Positions 15,628 through 23,718 of a DNA stretch of 64,000 bases are shown piece after piece; position 1 is the first letter of the stretch, and every line of letters begins with the position of its first letter. Made by a program: the position numbers and the translations under genes. The notes under the pieces were generated by a model. The model ran no database searches and had not been told where the DNA came from. It saw nothing but the letters and a program-made list of their open reading frames with translations. The DNA comes from an uncultured Bacilli bacterium (GTDB lineage Bacteria > Bacillota_I > Bacilli_A > RF39 > UBA660): contig CAKPMX010000003.1 in the NCBI GenBank assembly GCA_934168205.1, positions 62,001 to 126,000 on the forward strand, in the 5' to 3' direction.

Positions 15628-17184
15628 TTTGTAATAAATTGAATTTAAAATACTTGTATTGTATTGTTCACAAGAAATTGTATTGGCATTTTTTTCTTCT
15701 CTAAACTCATACATATATACTTTTTTGTTACGAGATGTTAAGTATAAATTAACGGTTCCATTGTTTTCATAAGAAATATGATACCAAGTTATACTATTTA
15801 TTTGTAATTCTTCAGGGTTATCTTTAAGTTTATAGTAATTTTTCATTTGTTTAGCTAAGTTTTCAGCATCTGAAAAGTCTTTTAAGACATTAAAACTATA
15901 ATGACAATTACTGAAGTTATCATTTGGATCTGTTTTGATTCCACCTATTATACTTCCTTGATTAGAATTAGAATTTTTTATTTCATCGGGCATTACTATT
16001 TCATAATAATTATTGATGTTGACATTATTGTCATATGTCAAGTTACCTTTAAACTCTGGATTTTTTCCTAATAAGACTAAAATATTTATGTCTTTGAATG
16101 GTCCAAATGAGAAACCATTGATATTAGCAATAACAAGGCAAACAAGACCAATAATTATACTTGCAAAAACAGTAAGAATTGGATTAGACATTTTAGTTTG
16201 ACCAGATGAGACAATTATATCTCTTAATTGATCATATGAAGCATTGGAATATCTTCTTTCAGCATTTTTTATTTTTGCTTTAGCGTATGACAAGTATAAT
16301 TTATTAAATGTGAAACATAAGATTACATTAATGACAAGAGAAAGATATGGATTTACGTAAAATATTATAACAACTCTTAACAATAGTATAAATAAGCCTA
16401 TTACTACCATTCTACGATATAATAAGTAGAACTCGCCAAATATTAAGGCAAATAAATTGAATTTACTTTGGGATATTTTTTCATACTTGTATCCAACAAA
16501 TCCCATTAGTAAATTTCTTCGATGAAAATCAGTTATATTTTGATTATATTGCACAACGGTATTATTAGGTTGTATTTCTACTACTGGCTTTGTCTCATCT
16601 TCTGGTTCTGTTTTTTGATTGTCATTCATTTGGTTTATTGGAAGAATATTTATTGAATTATTTAATAACTCACTATTAGTAGTATTAATACTTTTAAAAG
16701 TATTAGTCCCAGAATTATCTTGTATTATCTCATCAACTATTGATGAAAATGGTTTATTGTTTTGAGCAGATATTTGTTCACTATTTTGATTTTTAAACAA
16801 ACTAGAAAAACTGTTATTTTTGTCACTGGTGTTTTCTTCATCACTAGGTGCATTAAAATCAAAGCCAAATGAATTCGTATTATTTGATGGCGTAGTATTT
16901 TGATTATTTTGAACTAAATTTGTATTTGGACTAGGTATATTGAAATTCATTGATGAAAAGTTATTGTTTTGACTTCCTGTTTGACTAACTGAATTATTTT
17001 GATTGAATTGACTTTGACTAAAACTTTGTCCAAATTGACTTTGAATATTATTTTGAGAAATATTCTGGTTATTTGTTTGAGGGATATTTTGATTGAATTG
17101 ATTTTGTATATTATTATTTTGATTATTATCAGGTGTTGCTGGTGGCATACTCGTGACGAATTTATTACCTTGATTATTATTCAT
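15625..17184 (-). CDS. Membrane protein with long Asn/Gln-rich N-terminus, DUF2628-like
   Basis: A 519-aa protein. Residues 1-215 are low-complexity and rich in Asn, Gln and Ser, with repeated NQFNQN/SQFNQN-type units. A membrane domain follows (about 222-370) with KFNLFALIFGEFYLLYRRM, resembling the DUF2628 membrane family, and three or four helices. Residues about 375-519 form an extracytoplasmic domain with cysteines (FSNCHYSF, ISCEQYN) that may pair. The strand order implies the Asn-rich part is cytoplasmic. SD GAGGAGGG. The function is unknown. Confidence 0.7.
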   Translation of the reverse strand: MNNNQGNKFVTSMPPATPDNNQNNNIQNQFNQNIPQTNNQNISQNNIQSQFGQSFSQSQFNQNNSVSQTGSQNNNFSSMNFNIPSPNTNLVQNNQNTTPSNNTNSFGFDFNAPSDEENTSDKNNSFSSLFKNQNSEQISAQNNKPFSSIVDEIIQDNSGTNTFKSINTTNSELLNNSINILPINQMNDNQKTEPEDETKPVVEIQPNNTVVQYNQNITDFHRRNLLMGFVGYKYEKISQSKFNLFALIFGEFYLLYRRMVVIGLFILLLRVVIIFYVNPYLSLVINVILCFTFNKLYLSYAKAKIKNAERRYSNASYDQLRDIIVSSGQTKMSNPILTVFASIIIGLVCLVIANINGFSFGPFKDINILVLLGKNPEFKGNLTYDNNVNINNYYEIVMPDEIKNSNSNQGSIIGGIKTDPNDNFSNCHYSFNVLKDFSDAENLAKQMKNYYKLKDNPEELQINSITWYHISYENNGTVNLYLTSRNKKVYMYEFREEKNANTISCEQYNTSILNSIYYK

Positions 17185-17211
17185 ACTATCCCTCCTCTTT
17201 TTATATTTTAA

Positions 17212-18285
17212 CTATTCTTTTTCTTTATATTCTAACATAGAAACATCTACTTTGTTTATTGTTTCAAATTTCTTAGTGATTTTATCTGACGTAATAGAGA
17301 CGTTTTCAATGTCTTTATTTACAGTTTGAATACTTCTAGCTAGCTTATCCCAACGTTCTTTATAGCGAGCAAATTCTAAGCCGAGTTTGTTTAATTCGTC
17401 ATGGATTATTGAAGTGTATTTGTCTCTTTCCATATTCTTTATAATCATTTCTACTACTGTTAAAGTTGATATTAAAGTAGTAGGACTTGTAATCCAAACT
17501 TTCTTTTTATAAGCATAATCTATTATATCTTGATGATAAGCGTTTATTTCGGCGAATATTGCCTCTGCTGGTAAGAATAAAATTGCTTGATCAGCTGTTT
17601 CACCAGGAATTATATATTTACTGCTTATAGCGTCTATATGTTTTTTCATATCTTGTTTAAACATTTTTTCATAATTATCTCTTAATTCTTGAGATAGTTT
17701 TTTATCAACCATTAATTGATAGTGTTCTAATGGGAACTTTGAGTCGATTGCGATTGTGCCAAGAGGTTCTGGAGCAAAGACTACAGAGTCAGCTATAACA
17801 CCAGTTTTTAAAGTATACTGTAAACGAAATATATTATCATTTCTTTCACCAAAGACGCTAGTTAGAATGTGCTTTAAGTTTACTTCGCCAAAGATACCAC
17901 GCGTCTTTTTATCGGTTAAAATACTTTGTAGACTAACTATATCAGTTGATAGTGTCTCTATTTTCTTCTGTGCTTCATCTATTTTTGATAATCTTTCAAT
18001 AACGTTCATGAAGGTTTTATTAGTCTTTTCAAAGTTTTGATCTAGTCTTTCATTTACTCTTTCATTGATAACAATTAGTCTTTTTTCTAATTGTTCATTT
18101 AAAGACGTAAAATCTTTATTTAAATTTCTACTTATGTCGGACTTGAAATCACCTAGTTCTTTCATCATACTTACTTCTAGTTTTCCAAGTCTTTCTGTTA
18201 TATTACTTTCATTAATGTTTTTAAATATTGATATTACACCAATGATTAAATTAATTACTAATAAAATTATAATTACATATTCCAT
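17212..18285 (-). CDS. rmuC: RmuC-family DNA recombination protein
   Basis: A 357-aa RmuC homolog: an N-terminal transmembrane helix (residues about 1-18), a coiled-coil region (25-110), then the nuclease-like core with GIFGEVNLKHIL, IAIDSKFPLEHYQ and PGETADQAILFLPAEAIFAEI (restriction-endonuclease-like fold). RmuC proteins are proposed to limit inversions at repeats. The ATG at 18285 has SD AGGTGA; a GTG at 18294 is part of that SD. It follows the DedA-like gene with a gap of nine bases. Confidence 0.92.
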   Translation of the reverse strand: MEYVIIILLVINLIIGVISIFKNINESNITERLGKLEVSMMKELGDFKSDISRNLNKDFTSLNEQLEKRLIVINERVNERLDQNFEKTNKTFMNVIERLSKIDEAQKKIETLSTDIVSLQSILTDKKTRGIFGEVNLKHILTSVFGERNDNIFRLQYTLKTGVIADSVVFAPEPLGTIAIDSKFPLEHYQLMVDKKLSQELRDNYEKMFKQDMKKHIDAISSKYIIPGETADQAILFLPAEAIFAEINAYHQDIIDYAYKKKVWITSPTTLISTLTVVEMIIKNMERDKYTSIIHDELNKLGLEFARYKERWDKLARSIQTVNKDIENVSITSDKITKKFETINKVDVSMLEYKEKE

Positions 18286-18294
18286 ATTTTTCAC

Positions 18295-18873
18295 CTACTC
18301 TATATTTGCATTTTTACCTATTAATTTTGATAGTGCATAGGCTATTATTATCATTATTGACATCACTATTATTGCTGATATATCGGTCATACTTTCTACG
18401 AAACTTTTGCCAATGTAGCCCCAGAATGAAACCATAAATATTTTTCCAATAAGTAAAGCAACAATATACTTCTTTTTTGACATTCCAGAAACTCCGGCTA
18501 AAATATTTATTAGAAACGCTGGCGTAAATGGTAAAGTTATTATTACTGTTAGATTAGCTAGAGAGATTTTTTGAAACTTATCTATGGCTTTATCTATTTT
18601 ATCTCTTGTTTTTTTACTTAGATATTTATAGATTATGTTATTTGATACATAGTAAAATATTAAGTATGAAATATAGCAGCCAATACAAGTTGAAACCCAT
18701 GACATTAGTATTCCTGGTAGTAGTCCAAATGTATGAGTATTTAAAGCGATGAATACACTTAAAGGTAAGGCTGGTATAAATGACTCAATCATTATTAGTA
18801 ACATACCAAATAAAATACCACCATTTGAAATAACTTCTGTACTGTATTCAACTATTGTATTTATTAAGTCCAA
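18295..18873 (-). CDS. DedA/TVP38-family (VTT domain) membrane protein
   Basis: A 192-aa polytopic membrane protein of the VTT/SNARE-associated superfamily. It has the conserved re-entrant segment MIESFIPALPLSVF with Glu and Pro, the GxxxG-rich LPGILMSWVSTCIGCYISY helix and the TLPFTPAFLINILAGVSGM motif. Members act in membrane lipid (polyprenyl or phospholipid) translocation. A TTG start at 18873 is likely (SD GGAAGGTG); the in-frame GTG at 18882 lies in that SD. Probably cotranscribed with rmuC. Confidence 0.85.
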   Translation of the reverse strand: MDLINTIVEYSTEVISNGGILFGMLLIMIESFIPALPLSVFIALNTHTFGLLPGILMSWVSTCIGCYISYLIFYYVSNNIIYKYLSKKTRDKIDKAIDKFQKISLANLTVIITLPFTPAFLINILAGVSGMSKKKYIVALLIGKIFMVSFWGYIGKSFVESMTDISAIIVMSIMIIIAYALSKLIGKNANIE

Positions 18874-18986
18874 GTTATTCACCTTCCTATTTTATTATAA
18901 TACAAAAATCGAAATGTCTCAAGAAAATAGTAGTTAGTTAATACTGGTTAACAATTATAATGGACAAATATATTTATTTAAAAGTA

Positions 18987-19015
18987 AAAGATATTAGAAA
19001 GAACTAATATCTTTT
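18987..19015 (-). terminator. Terminator overlapping the rhodanese stop codon
   Basis: AAAAGATATTA (18987-18997) pairs perfectly with TAATATCTTTT (19005-19015), loop of seven bases. The stop codon of the rhodanese gene (18994-18996) is part of the stem. Confidence 0.8.
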
Positions 19016-19311
19016 CCTATATTTAGGCGATAACTATTGTATCCTCCATTAATACTTATTGTTTTATATCCTAGTGAATTTAGTTTTTTTGAAATACTTT
19101 TGCTTGTATACCCTGCTTGACAATATAAGTAATAAGTATCATTTTTGTTTAAATACTTTGATGGACTCAGCAGTAAGTAATCATAAGGAACGTTTATTGA
19201 ATTATTTATGTGACTCAGATCATATATGTATTTACTTCTAATATCAATTATATTTAAGGTACTACTAGAATTATTTACAATAGTAAGAAAATCATTCATA
19301 TCAATTGTCAT
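18994..19311 (-). CDS. Single-domain rhodanese-like sulfurtransferase
   Basis: A 105-aa rhodanese domain: NIIDIRSKYIYDLSHINNSINVPYD near the N-terminus and the active-site loop YCQAGYTSKSIS with the catalytic Cys near residue 64, then a GYKTISINGGY C-terminal strand. The size is typical of stand-alone rhodaneses that move persulfide sulfur. SD AGAGGTGA. It lies between the end of the large secretion cluster and dedA/rmuC. Confidence 0.9.
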   Translation of the reverse strand: MTIDMNDFLTIVNNSSSTLNIIDIRSKYIYDLSHINNSINVPYDYLLLSPSKYLNKNDTYYLYCQAGYTSKSISKKLNSLGYKTISINGGYNSYRLNIGKDISSF

Positions 19312-19336
19312 ATTTTCACCTCTATTGTATTAGATG

Positions 19337-19367
19337 AAAAAAAAGAATCTGCAGTAATTACAGATTC
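19337..19367 (-). terminator. Terminator closing the Tad/T4SS cluster
   Basis: GAATCTG (19345-19351) pairs with CAGATTC (19361-19367), loop of nine bases, followed on the minus strand by eight Ts (19337-19344). It directly follows the last gene of the cluster. Confidence 0.85.
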
Positions 19368-19374
19368 CTACTTA

Positions 19375-20631
19375 TTATTTAATTATATATGGATTTTTCT
19401 CAGTTCCATTTCCAGAACTGATCATGATTCTACTACTTAGTTTTACTACTGGTCTAATACGATTGTATGCATTACATTTTGTTTCGGTAACGCTTCCTTG
19501 TTCATCTACAATGAATACGGTTGAGCTACTATTAGCTACTGCTGTTGCGGTCCACCAACGATAATCAGCGGCTAGATAGTTGTAGTTTTGACAGGCTGGA
19601 CTTTGTGGACTAGTACAATTTGGATCAATACTAGCATTAATATAGTCTGATACTGTTAATAAACCAAGTTTTTGTCCAGCAACTGTACTTTTACATTCTA
19701 GTTCGTTAGTATTATTGGTACTGTCAAGAGTTCTTTTTCCGGTGCAAACTTCAAAGCTGGATAATTTTGTCTTATCAGTTTCACTTAAGAATACTAAGCC
19801 TTCTTTTGTCTCATTATACAACTCTTCAAGATATTCTTTTATTCTACTTGTGGAATAATTATTTATACCAATGTTATATTTTACTTCATTATTGTATCTA
19901 TCATCCCAAGCAGCTGAATATCCAGCGTATTCTTCTTTAATTAAGTAAGCATTGTTATTGCTGTCGATTTTAACTATACGCCAAAGTTCTTCATTTATTT
20001 TAACATAATTGTTAACCATTTCGCCACGGAAGACTAATCCATTGTTCATTTTGTATAAACCATAGCCAGAAGTAACTACTTTAGAATCTTCTTTAACTGC
20101 TGCAGCTATTGTTTTGTCACTATAAGCATCTCCACAGTTTAAAGATGGCGTATATATATATTCTTCACCTGATTTAGATACACTTACTTTTCCAGTACAA
20201 GTAACACCTTTTTTTGTGTATTCACTTAAGTCTTTCATTTTTCCAGCCAAAGCTAGAGTTGATGCCTCTATTTCAACAATTTGAGTTTCCTTCTTTGGAA
20301 GACTTTCTGGATTATCTGCAAAGTATGATTTAGCGGCATTAGTCATAATCTCTTCAATTTTTTCATAAGAATAATTTCCCTTAGTGAAGGCTGTTGCTAT
20401 ACTTAAAACTATAAATAAAAGAACTATACCACCAATAACTATAAATGCTAGTTTTAGAATGAATTTTTTAAAGTCGTCTTGTCCTTTATTTTTAGAACTT
20501 TTGCTTTCTTCTTCATCTTCTTCATCATCGTCTTCTTCAACAGTTTCCTCTTCAATTTCTTCTTCAAATTCGTCAGCATCTATGTCGTTTACTTTTCCAT
20601 TTTTTTTGCTTTGATTAAAATTAAGATTCAT
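19375..20631 (-). CDS. Membrane-anchored surface protein with C-terminal DUF6273-like module
   Basis: A 418-aa protein. Residues 1-52 are cytoplasmic and very acidic, followed by a transmembrane helix (about 55-82), a pilin-like helical stretch (KIEEIMTNAAKSYFADNP), and an extracytoplasmic part with paired cysteines. The C-terminal module has INEELWRIVKID, WWTATAV, IRPVVKLSS and a terminal SSGNGTEKNPYIIK. The same WRIV...RPV...SGxGTxxNPY pattern recurs twice in the gene at 41689, so these are modular relatives at both ends of the cluster. It may be a surface or minor pilus component; the function is unknown. Confidence 0.6.
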   Translation of the reverse strand: MNLNFNQSKKNGKVNDIDADEFEEEIEEETVEEDDDEEDEEESKSSKNKGQDDFKKFILKLAFIVIGGIVLLFIVLSIATAFTKGNYSYEKIEEIMTNAAKSYFADNPESLPKKETQIVEIEASTLALAGKMKDLSEYTKKGVTCTGKVSVSKSGEEYIYTPSLNCGDAYSDKTIAAAVKEDSKVVTSGYGLYKMNNGLVFRGEMVNNYVKINEELWRIVKIDSNNNAYLIKEEYAGYSAAWDDRYNNEVKYNIGINNYSTSRIKEYLEELYNETKEGLVFLSETDKTKLSSFEVCTGKRTLDSTNNTNELECKSTVAGQKLGLLTVSDYINASIDPNCTSPQSPACQNYNYLAADYRWWTATAVANSSSTVFIVDEQGSVTETKCNAYNRIRPVVKLSSRIMISSGNGTEKNPYIIK

Positions 20632-20654
20632 ATTATTTAATTCCTTTCATTATA

Positions 20655-22874
20655 TTAGTTATCAAAAAAGTCATCAAAGAAATCATCATCATTGTCATCA
20701 TCGTCTTGTAATTCCAAATTATTATTAGGTACTGTTGTCATCATTGGTGTTGGTTCTTTAACAACATTATTTTCTACCTTGTTTATTGACGTTGGCATTA
20801 CAGGACTTTTTTGTTCAACTACAGGCTTGTTTGGCTCTTGTTTTTCTTTGTTCTTTTTTTCTTCTTCTTCAAGTTCTGCAATTTTAGCATCTATTTTTTT
20901 GACTAACTCATCAACATCAAAATTGAAGTTATCATCAACTGGCTTTGTTTCCTTCTTTTCTGGCTTTGGTAATCCAACCTCTGTGTCTTTAAAGATAGGT
21001 ATAGGCTTTTCTACTGATTCTTTCTTTTCTGGAACTCTAGGAGTAATAGGACTTGGTGCAGGGCCAAATGGACTTTTTCTTGGTGCAAAGTCAAAAGCAT
21101 CAGCTTTACTTTTTTCACTGTTGCCTGGTTTTGAATCCATTTCTGCGGCATTCATCATATCTAACAGTTTCTTTTTCTTTTGATTTTTTACAAATTCTTT
21201 TATATCAAAAGTATGAACTTCTCTTTTAGCTCTTGTTGGATACTTAGCTAATGGATATTTTTTACCCCAGTCTATTTTAAAGTTTGGAGTTAATTTAGTC
21301 TTAAATGGTTGTTTACGTAAACGAAGAACTATAACTTCAAACATTTTCATTCTTTGTAGGTCAGATACTGTTACCAATGGCGTTGAAGCAGTTTTTTCAT
21401 CTTTTTTAGATTTTACTTCACCACACATTTTAGATATTTCTTCAAGGGCTTTTAATTCCGTTGTTATTAAGTAAGCTATGTTTCCACAGTTACCACGAAT
21501 TGTTTCAGCATCTTCTTTTCCATATACAGAATCCAATTGTGCAAAGTTCTGAATAATCATTGTAAATCTTATTCTTCTTGAACGAGCAGCAGTAATCATT
21601 GTTGTTACATCTTTTAATGGTGGCATGTTAGCAAACTCGTCTAGTATGAAGTTTGTTCTTACTGGTAATTTTCCACCATGTTTTTGAGCTGTTGCTATTA
21701 AAGTTTCATATATTTGTTTTAATAAAATAGTAACTAATGAATGGTATGTTTTCTTTTCATCTTGAATAACTATGAATACAGCAGTAGGTTTTTCACCAAT
21801 GCTTTCTAGGTCGACACTACTATATGATAACATTTCACTTAAGTTATCACGAGAAGCAAACAATTTTACTTTTTGTTTAAATACAGATAAGATACTACCT
21901 TTAGTTTCAGTTGGCGCCATTATAGTACTTGAAGCATTGATAGCGGCTGCACTAGCAGGATCTTTTGCATTAAAGTATTCTTTAATATAAGTTGATCCTC
22001 CAAATTTTTCTTCACCAACGGTTGTTGCTAAAGAAATACTGTTAATATTAATTTCATCTTCTTTGGCATCCTCAAATAATCCTAAAGCAATTCCTGAGAA
22101 ATAATCGGCTGATGTTTTTTCCCAGAATGGATCGGCATTTTTATTACTATCATCGTATAGAATGTTTAAAGCTAAGTCATCTAATAACTCGATAGCTTTG
22201 TCATGATTACCAGACTTCCACATTTTATATGGTAATGTCATTGGGTTCCAAGCACTACCCATTTGAGGATCACGGAAGTTAAGTAAGACAATTTGATAGC
22301 CTAATTCTCTAAGCATCATACTGTTCTTTTCGTATATTTCACCTTTTGGATCGGTAATAATCATTGATTCTCTAGCTTTTGCTAAACTATGTACTTGTGG
22401 ATGAACAAATCCTTCAGTTTTACCTGAACCAGTGGCACCGATAATTAATGAGTGATATTCACCATTGTCTACCCACATTTCGTTTTCTTTTACAATTAAA
22501 GGAATTCCAGCGGCTTTTGCTCTTTTTTGTTTTACCTCAACACACTCTAATTCTTCTTTAATTTCTTTATCTTTTGCCCAACGAGAATAACCTTTATCTT
22601 TCTTTTCTGTTGTTAGACCTATACCTTTTTCTCTTTCAAAGAAGTATGAACTAACACTTACAAATAAGGCAAAAAGCGCTAATATGAAAAATGTTAAAGT
22701 TGTAACTATATATTTAGGACTAAAAGCTGGTAAAGGATTAAATCCTGATAATGTTCCTTCTGCAGCAAATGTTGCTAGATTAACTATTACAATTGCTACT
22801 ATATATAGTAAAAATAGAGAAAAGATTCCAAATATTAATAAATCATGAGAATCTGCTCGAAACTTAAATTTCAT
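20655..22874 (-). CDS. VirD4/TraG-type coupling ATPase with acidic C-tail
   Basis: A 739-aa type IV coupling protein. Two N-terminal transmembrane helices (about 11-33 and 55-79), Walker A GATGSGKT at 146-153, the DPKGE motif after it, and Walker B NFILDEFANMP with ARSRRIRFTMIIQNFAQL. Residues about 535-739 are an added Pro/Lys/Glu-rich disordered tail ending in an Asp/Phe cluster. Coupling proteins bring substrates to a type IV channel. It is the last but one gene of the cluster; no relaxase is adjacent, so DNA transfer is not assured. SD AGGAAG. Confidence 0.9.
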   Translation of the reverse strand: MKFKFRADSHDLLIFGIFSLFLLYIVAIVIVNLATFAAEGTLSGFNPLPAFSPKYIVTTLTFFILALFALFVSVSSYFFEREKGIGLTTEKKDKGYSRWAKDKEIKEELECVEVKQKRAKAAGIPLIVKENEMWVDNGEYHSLIIGATGSGKTEGFVHPQVHSLAKARESMIITDPKGEIYEKNSMMLRELGYQIVLLNFRDPQMGSAWNPMTLPYKMWKSGNHDKAIELLDDLALNILYDDSNKNADPFWEKTSADYFSGIALGLFEDAKEDEININSISLATTVGEEKFGGSTYIKEYFNAKDPASAAAINASSTIMAPTETKGSILSVFKQKVKLFASRDNLSEMLSYSSVDLESIGEKPTAVFIVIQDEKKTYHSLVTILLKQIYETLIATAQKHGGKLPVRTNFILDEFANMPPLKDVTTMITAARSRRIRFTMIIQNFAQLDSVYGKEDAETIRGNCGNIAYLITTELKALEEISKMCGEVKSKKDEKTASTPLVTVSDLQRMKMFEVIVLRLRKQPFKTKLTPNFKIDWGKKYPLAKYPTRAKREVHTFDIKEFVKNQKKKKLLDMMNAAEMDSKPGNSEKSKADAFDFAPRKSPFGPAPSPITPRVPEKKESVEKPIPIFKDTEVGLPKPEKKETKPVDDNFNFDVDELVKKIDAKIAELEEEEKKNKEKQEPNKPVVEQKSPVMPTSINKVENNVVKEPTPMMTTVPNNNLELQDDDDNDDDFFDDFFDN

Positions 22875-22934
22875 GTTACTACTTCCTTTCTGCCTATATT
22901 ATAACATCAACTATTTAAAACGTCATTAAATATT

Positions 22935-23708
22935 TTATTGATTGCTAACTATAATACTGAATTTATCATTATTGAATTTATATAGCATATCGATAGTTCC
23001 TTCAGTACTATACTTACTACAAGATAATACTATTTCATATTTATTATCATCATTAACATCAATTATAGAATTTATATACGGTTTGCAACCATTAAAACTC
23101 CTGTTTTTTTCTACTGATTTATAAATTGGATATATTATATCATTTTTTTCCATAAATACTACACTAAATATATAATCCGGGTCAGTTTCCCTAGGAAATA
23201 CATTGCCTACCACATATATTTTTTCGTCTACTCCATCGTTATCTATATCAACACTAATTTGAGTATTACTTGTTAGTTCCTGACCTGTAGATATATTATT
23301 TTCTGATAATACTTTATTTACTTTAGTATAGTCTGATATTTTTTCTTGATTAAAGTTTTTTATTTTCATTTCATAATTAGCTGAGTATGCTATTAAACTG
23401 CCAGAGTAAGAAACCGGTTTTCTTTTATTATCAAATAAATACCATTTATCATCATAAACTATTTTATAGTTACCTAGCTTTTCATTATCTACAAAAACAG
23501 TAAATTCTTGCCAATTTAAATTTTCCATGTCCTTGTTATTGACAATATTATACCATTTTTTTTCATCTAATTGCCAGATTGTATTATCACCTATTATTAA
23601 TGTTGTCTTTAGTTTCGAATATTTTAATTCGTCTCTTCCATATAACAAAAAGAAGACTGTAAAATAAACTATTACTATGATTAAAATTACAATATATCTT
23701 TTTTTCAT
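22935..23708 (-). CDS. Membrane-anchored protein with Ca-binding-like (FG-GAP type) loops
   Basis: A 257-aa protein with one N-terminal transmembrane helix (residues about 4-24) and an extracytoplasmic remainder. Two acidic loops, VDIDNDGVDEKIYV and IDVNDDNKYEIVL, resemble the calcium loops of FG-GAP/VCBS repeats. The start at 23708 is chosen (SD AGGAG); the upstream in-frame extension overlaps the end of the SpoIID-C39 gene. It sits between the wall-active protein and the coupling ATPase, so it may be an accessory subunit, possibly filling a VirB8-like place; no VirB8 similarity is visible. Confidence 0.6.
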   Translation of the reverse strand: MKKRYIVILIIVIVYFTVFFLLYGRDELKYSKLKTTLIIGDNTIWQLDEKKWYNIVNNKDMENLNWQEFTVFVDNEKLGNYKIVYDDKWYLFDNKRKPVSYSGSLIAYSANYEMKIKNFNQEKISDYTKVNKVLSENNISTGQELTSNTQISVDIDNDGVDEKIYVVGNVFPRETDPDYIFSVVFMEKNDIIYPIYKSVEKNRSFNGCKPYINSIIDVNDDNKYEIVLSCSKYSTEGTIDMLYKFNNDKFSIIVSNQ

Positions 23709-23718
23709 TAATAATCTC

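Noticed and set aside
20384..20614. Ser-rich plus-strand frame
   Set aside because: Antisense of the acidic Glu/Asp stretch of the gene at 19375; poly-Ser arises from complementing GAA/GAT codons.
20692..21183. 163-aa Ser/Phe/Gly-rich plus-strand frame
   Set aside because: Antisense of the low-complexity tail of the VirD4-like gene.
20655..22874. FtsK/SpoIIIE translocase
   Set aside because: The DPKGE motif, the two N-terminal helices and the ARSRRIRFTMIIQNFAQL region match VirD4/TraG; there is no FtsK gamma domain.
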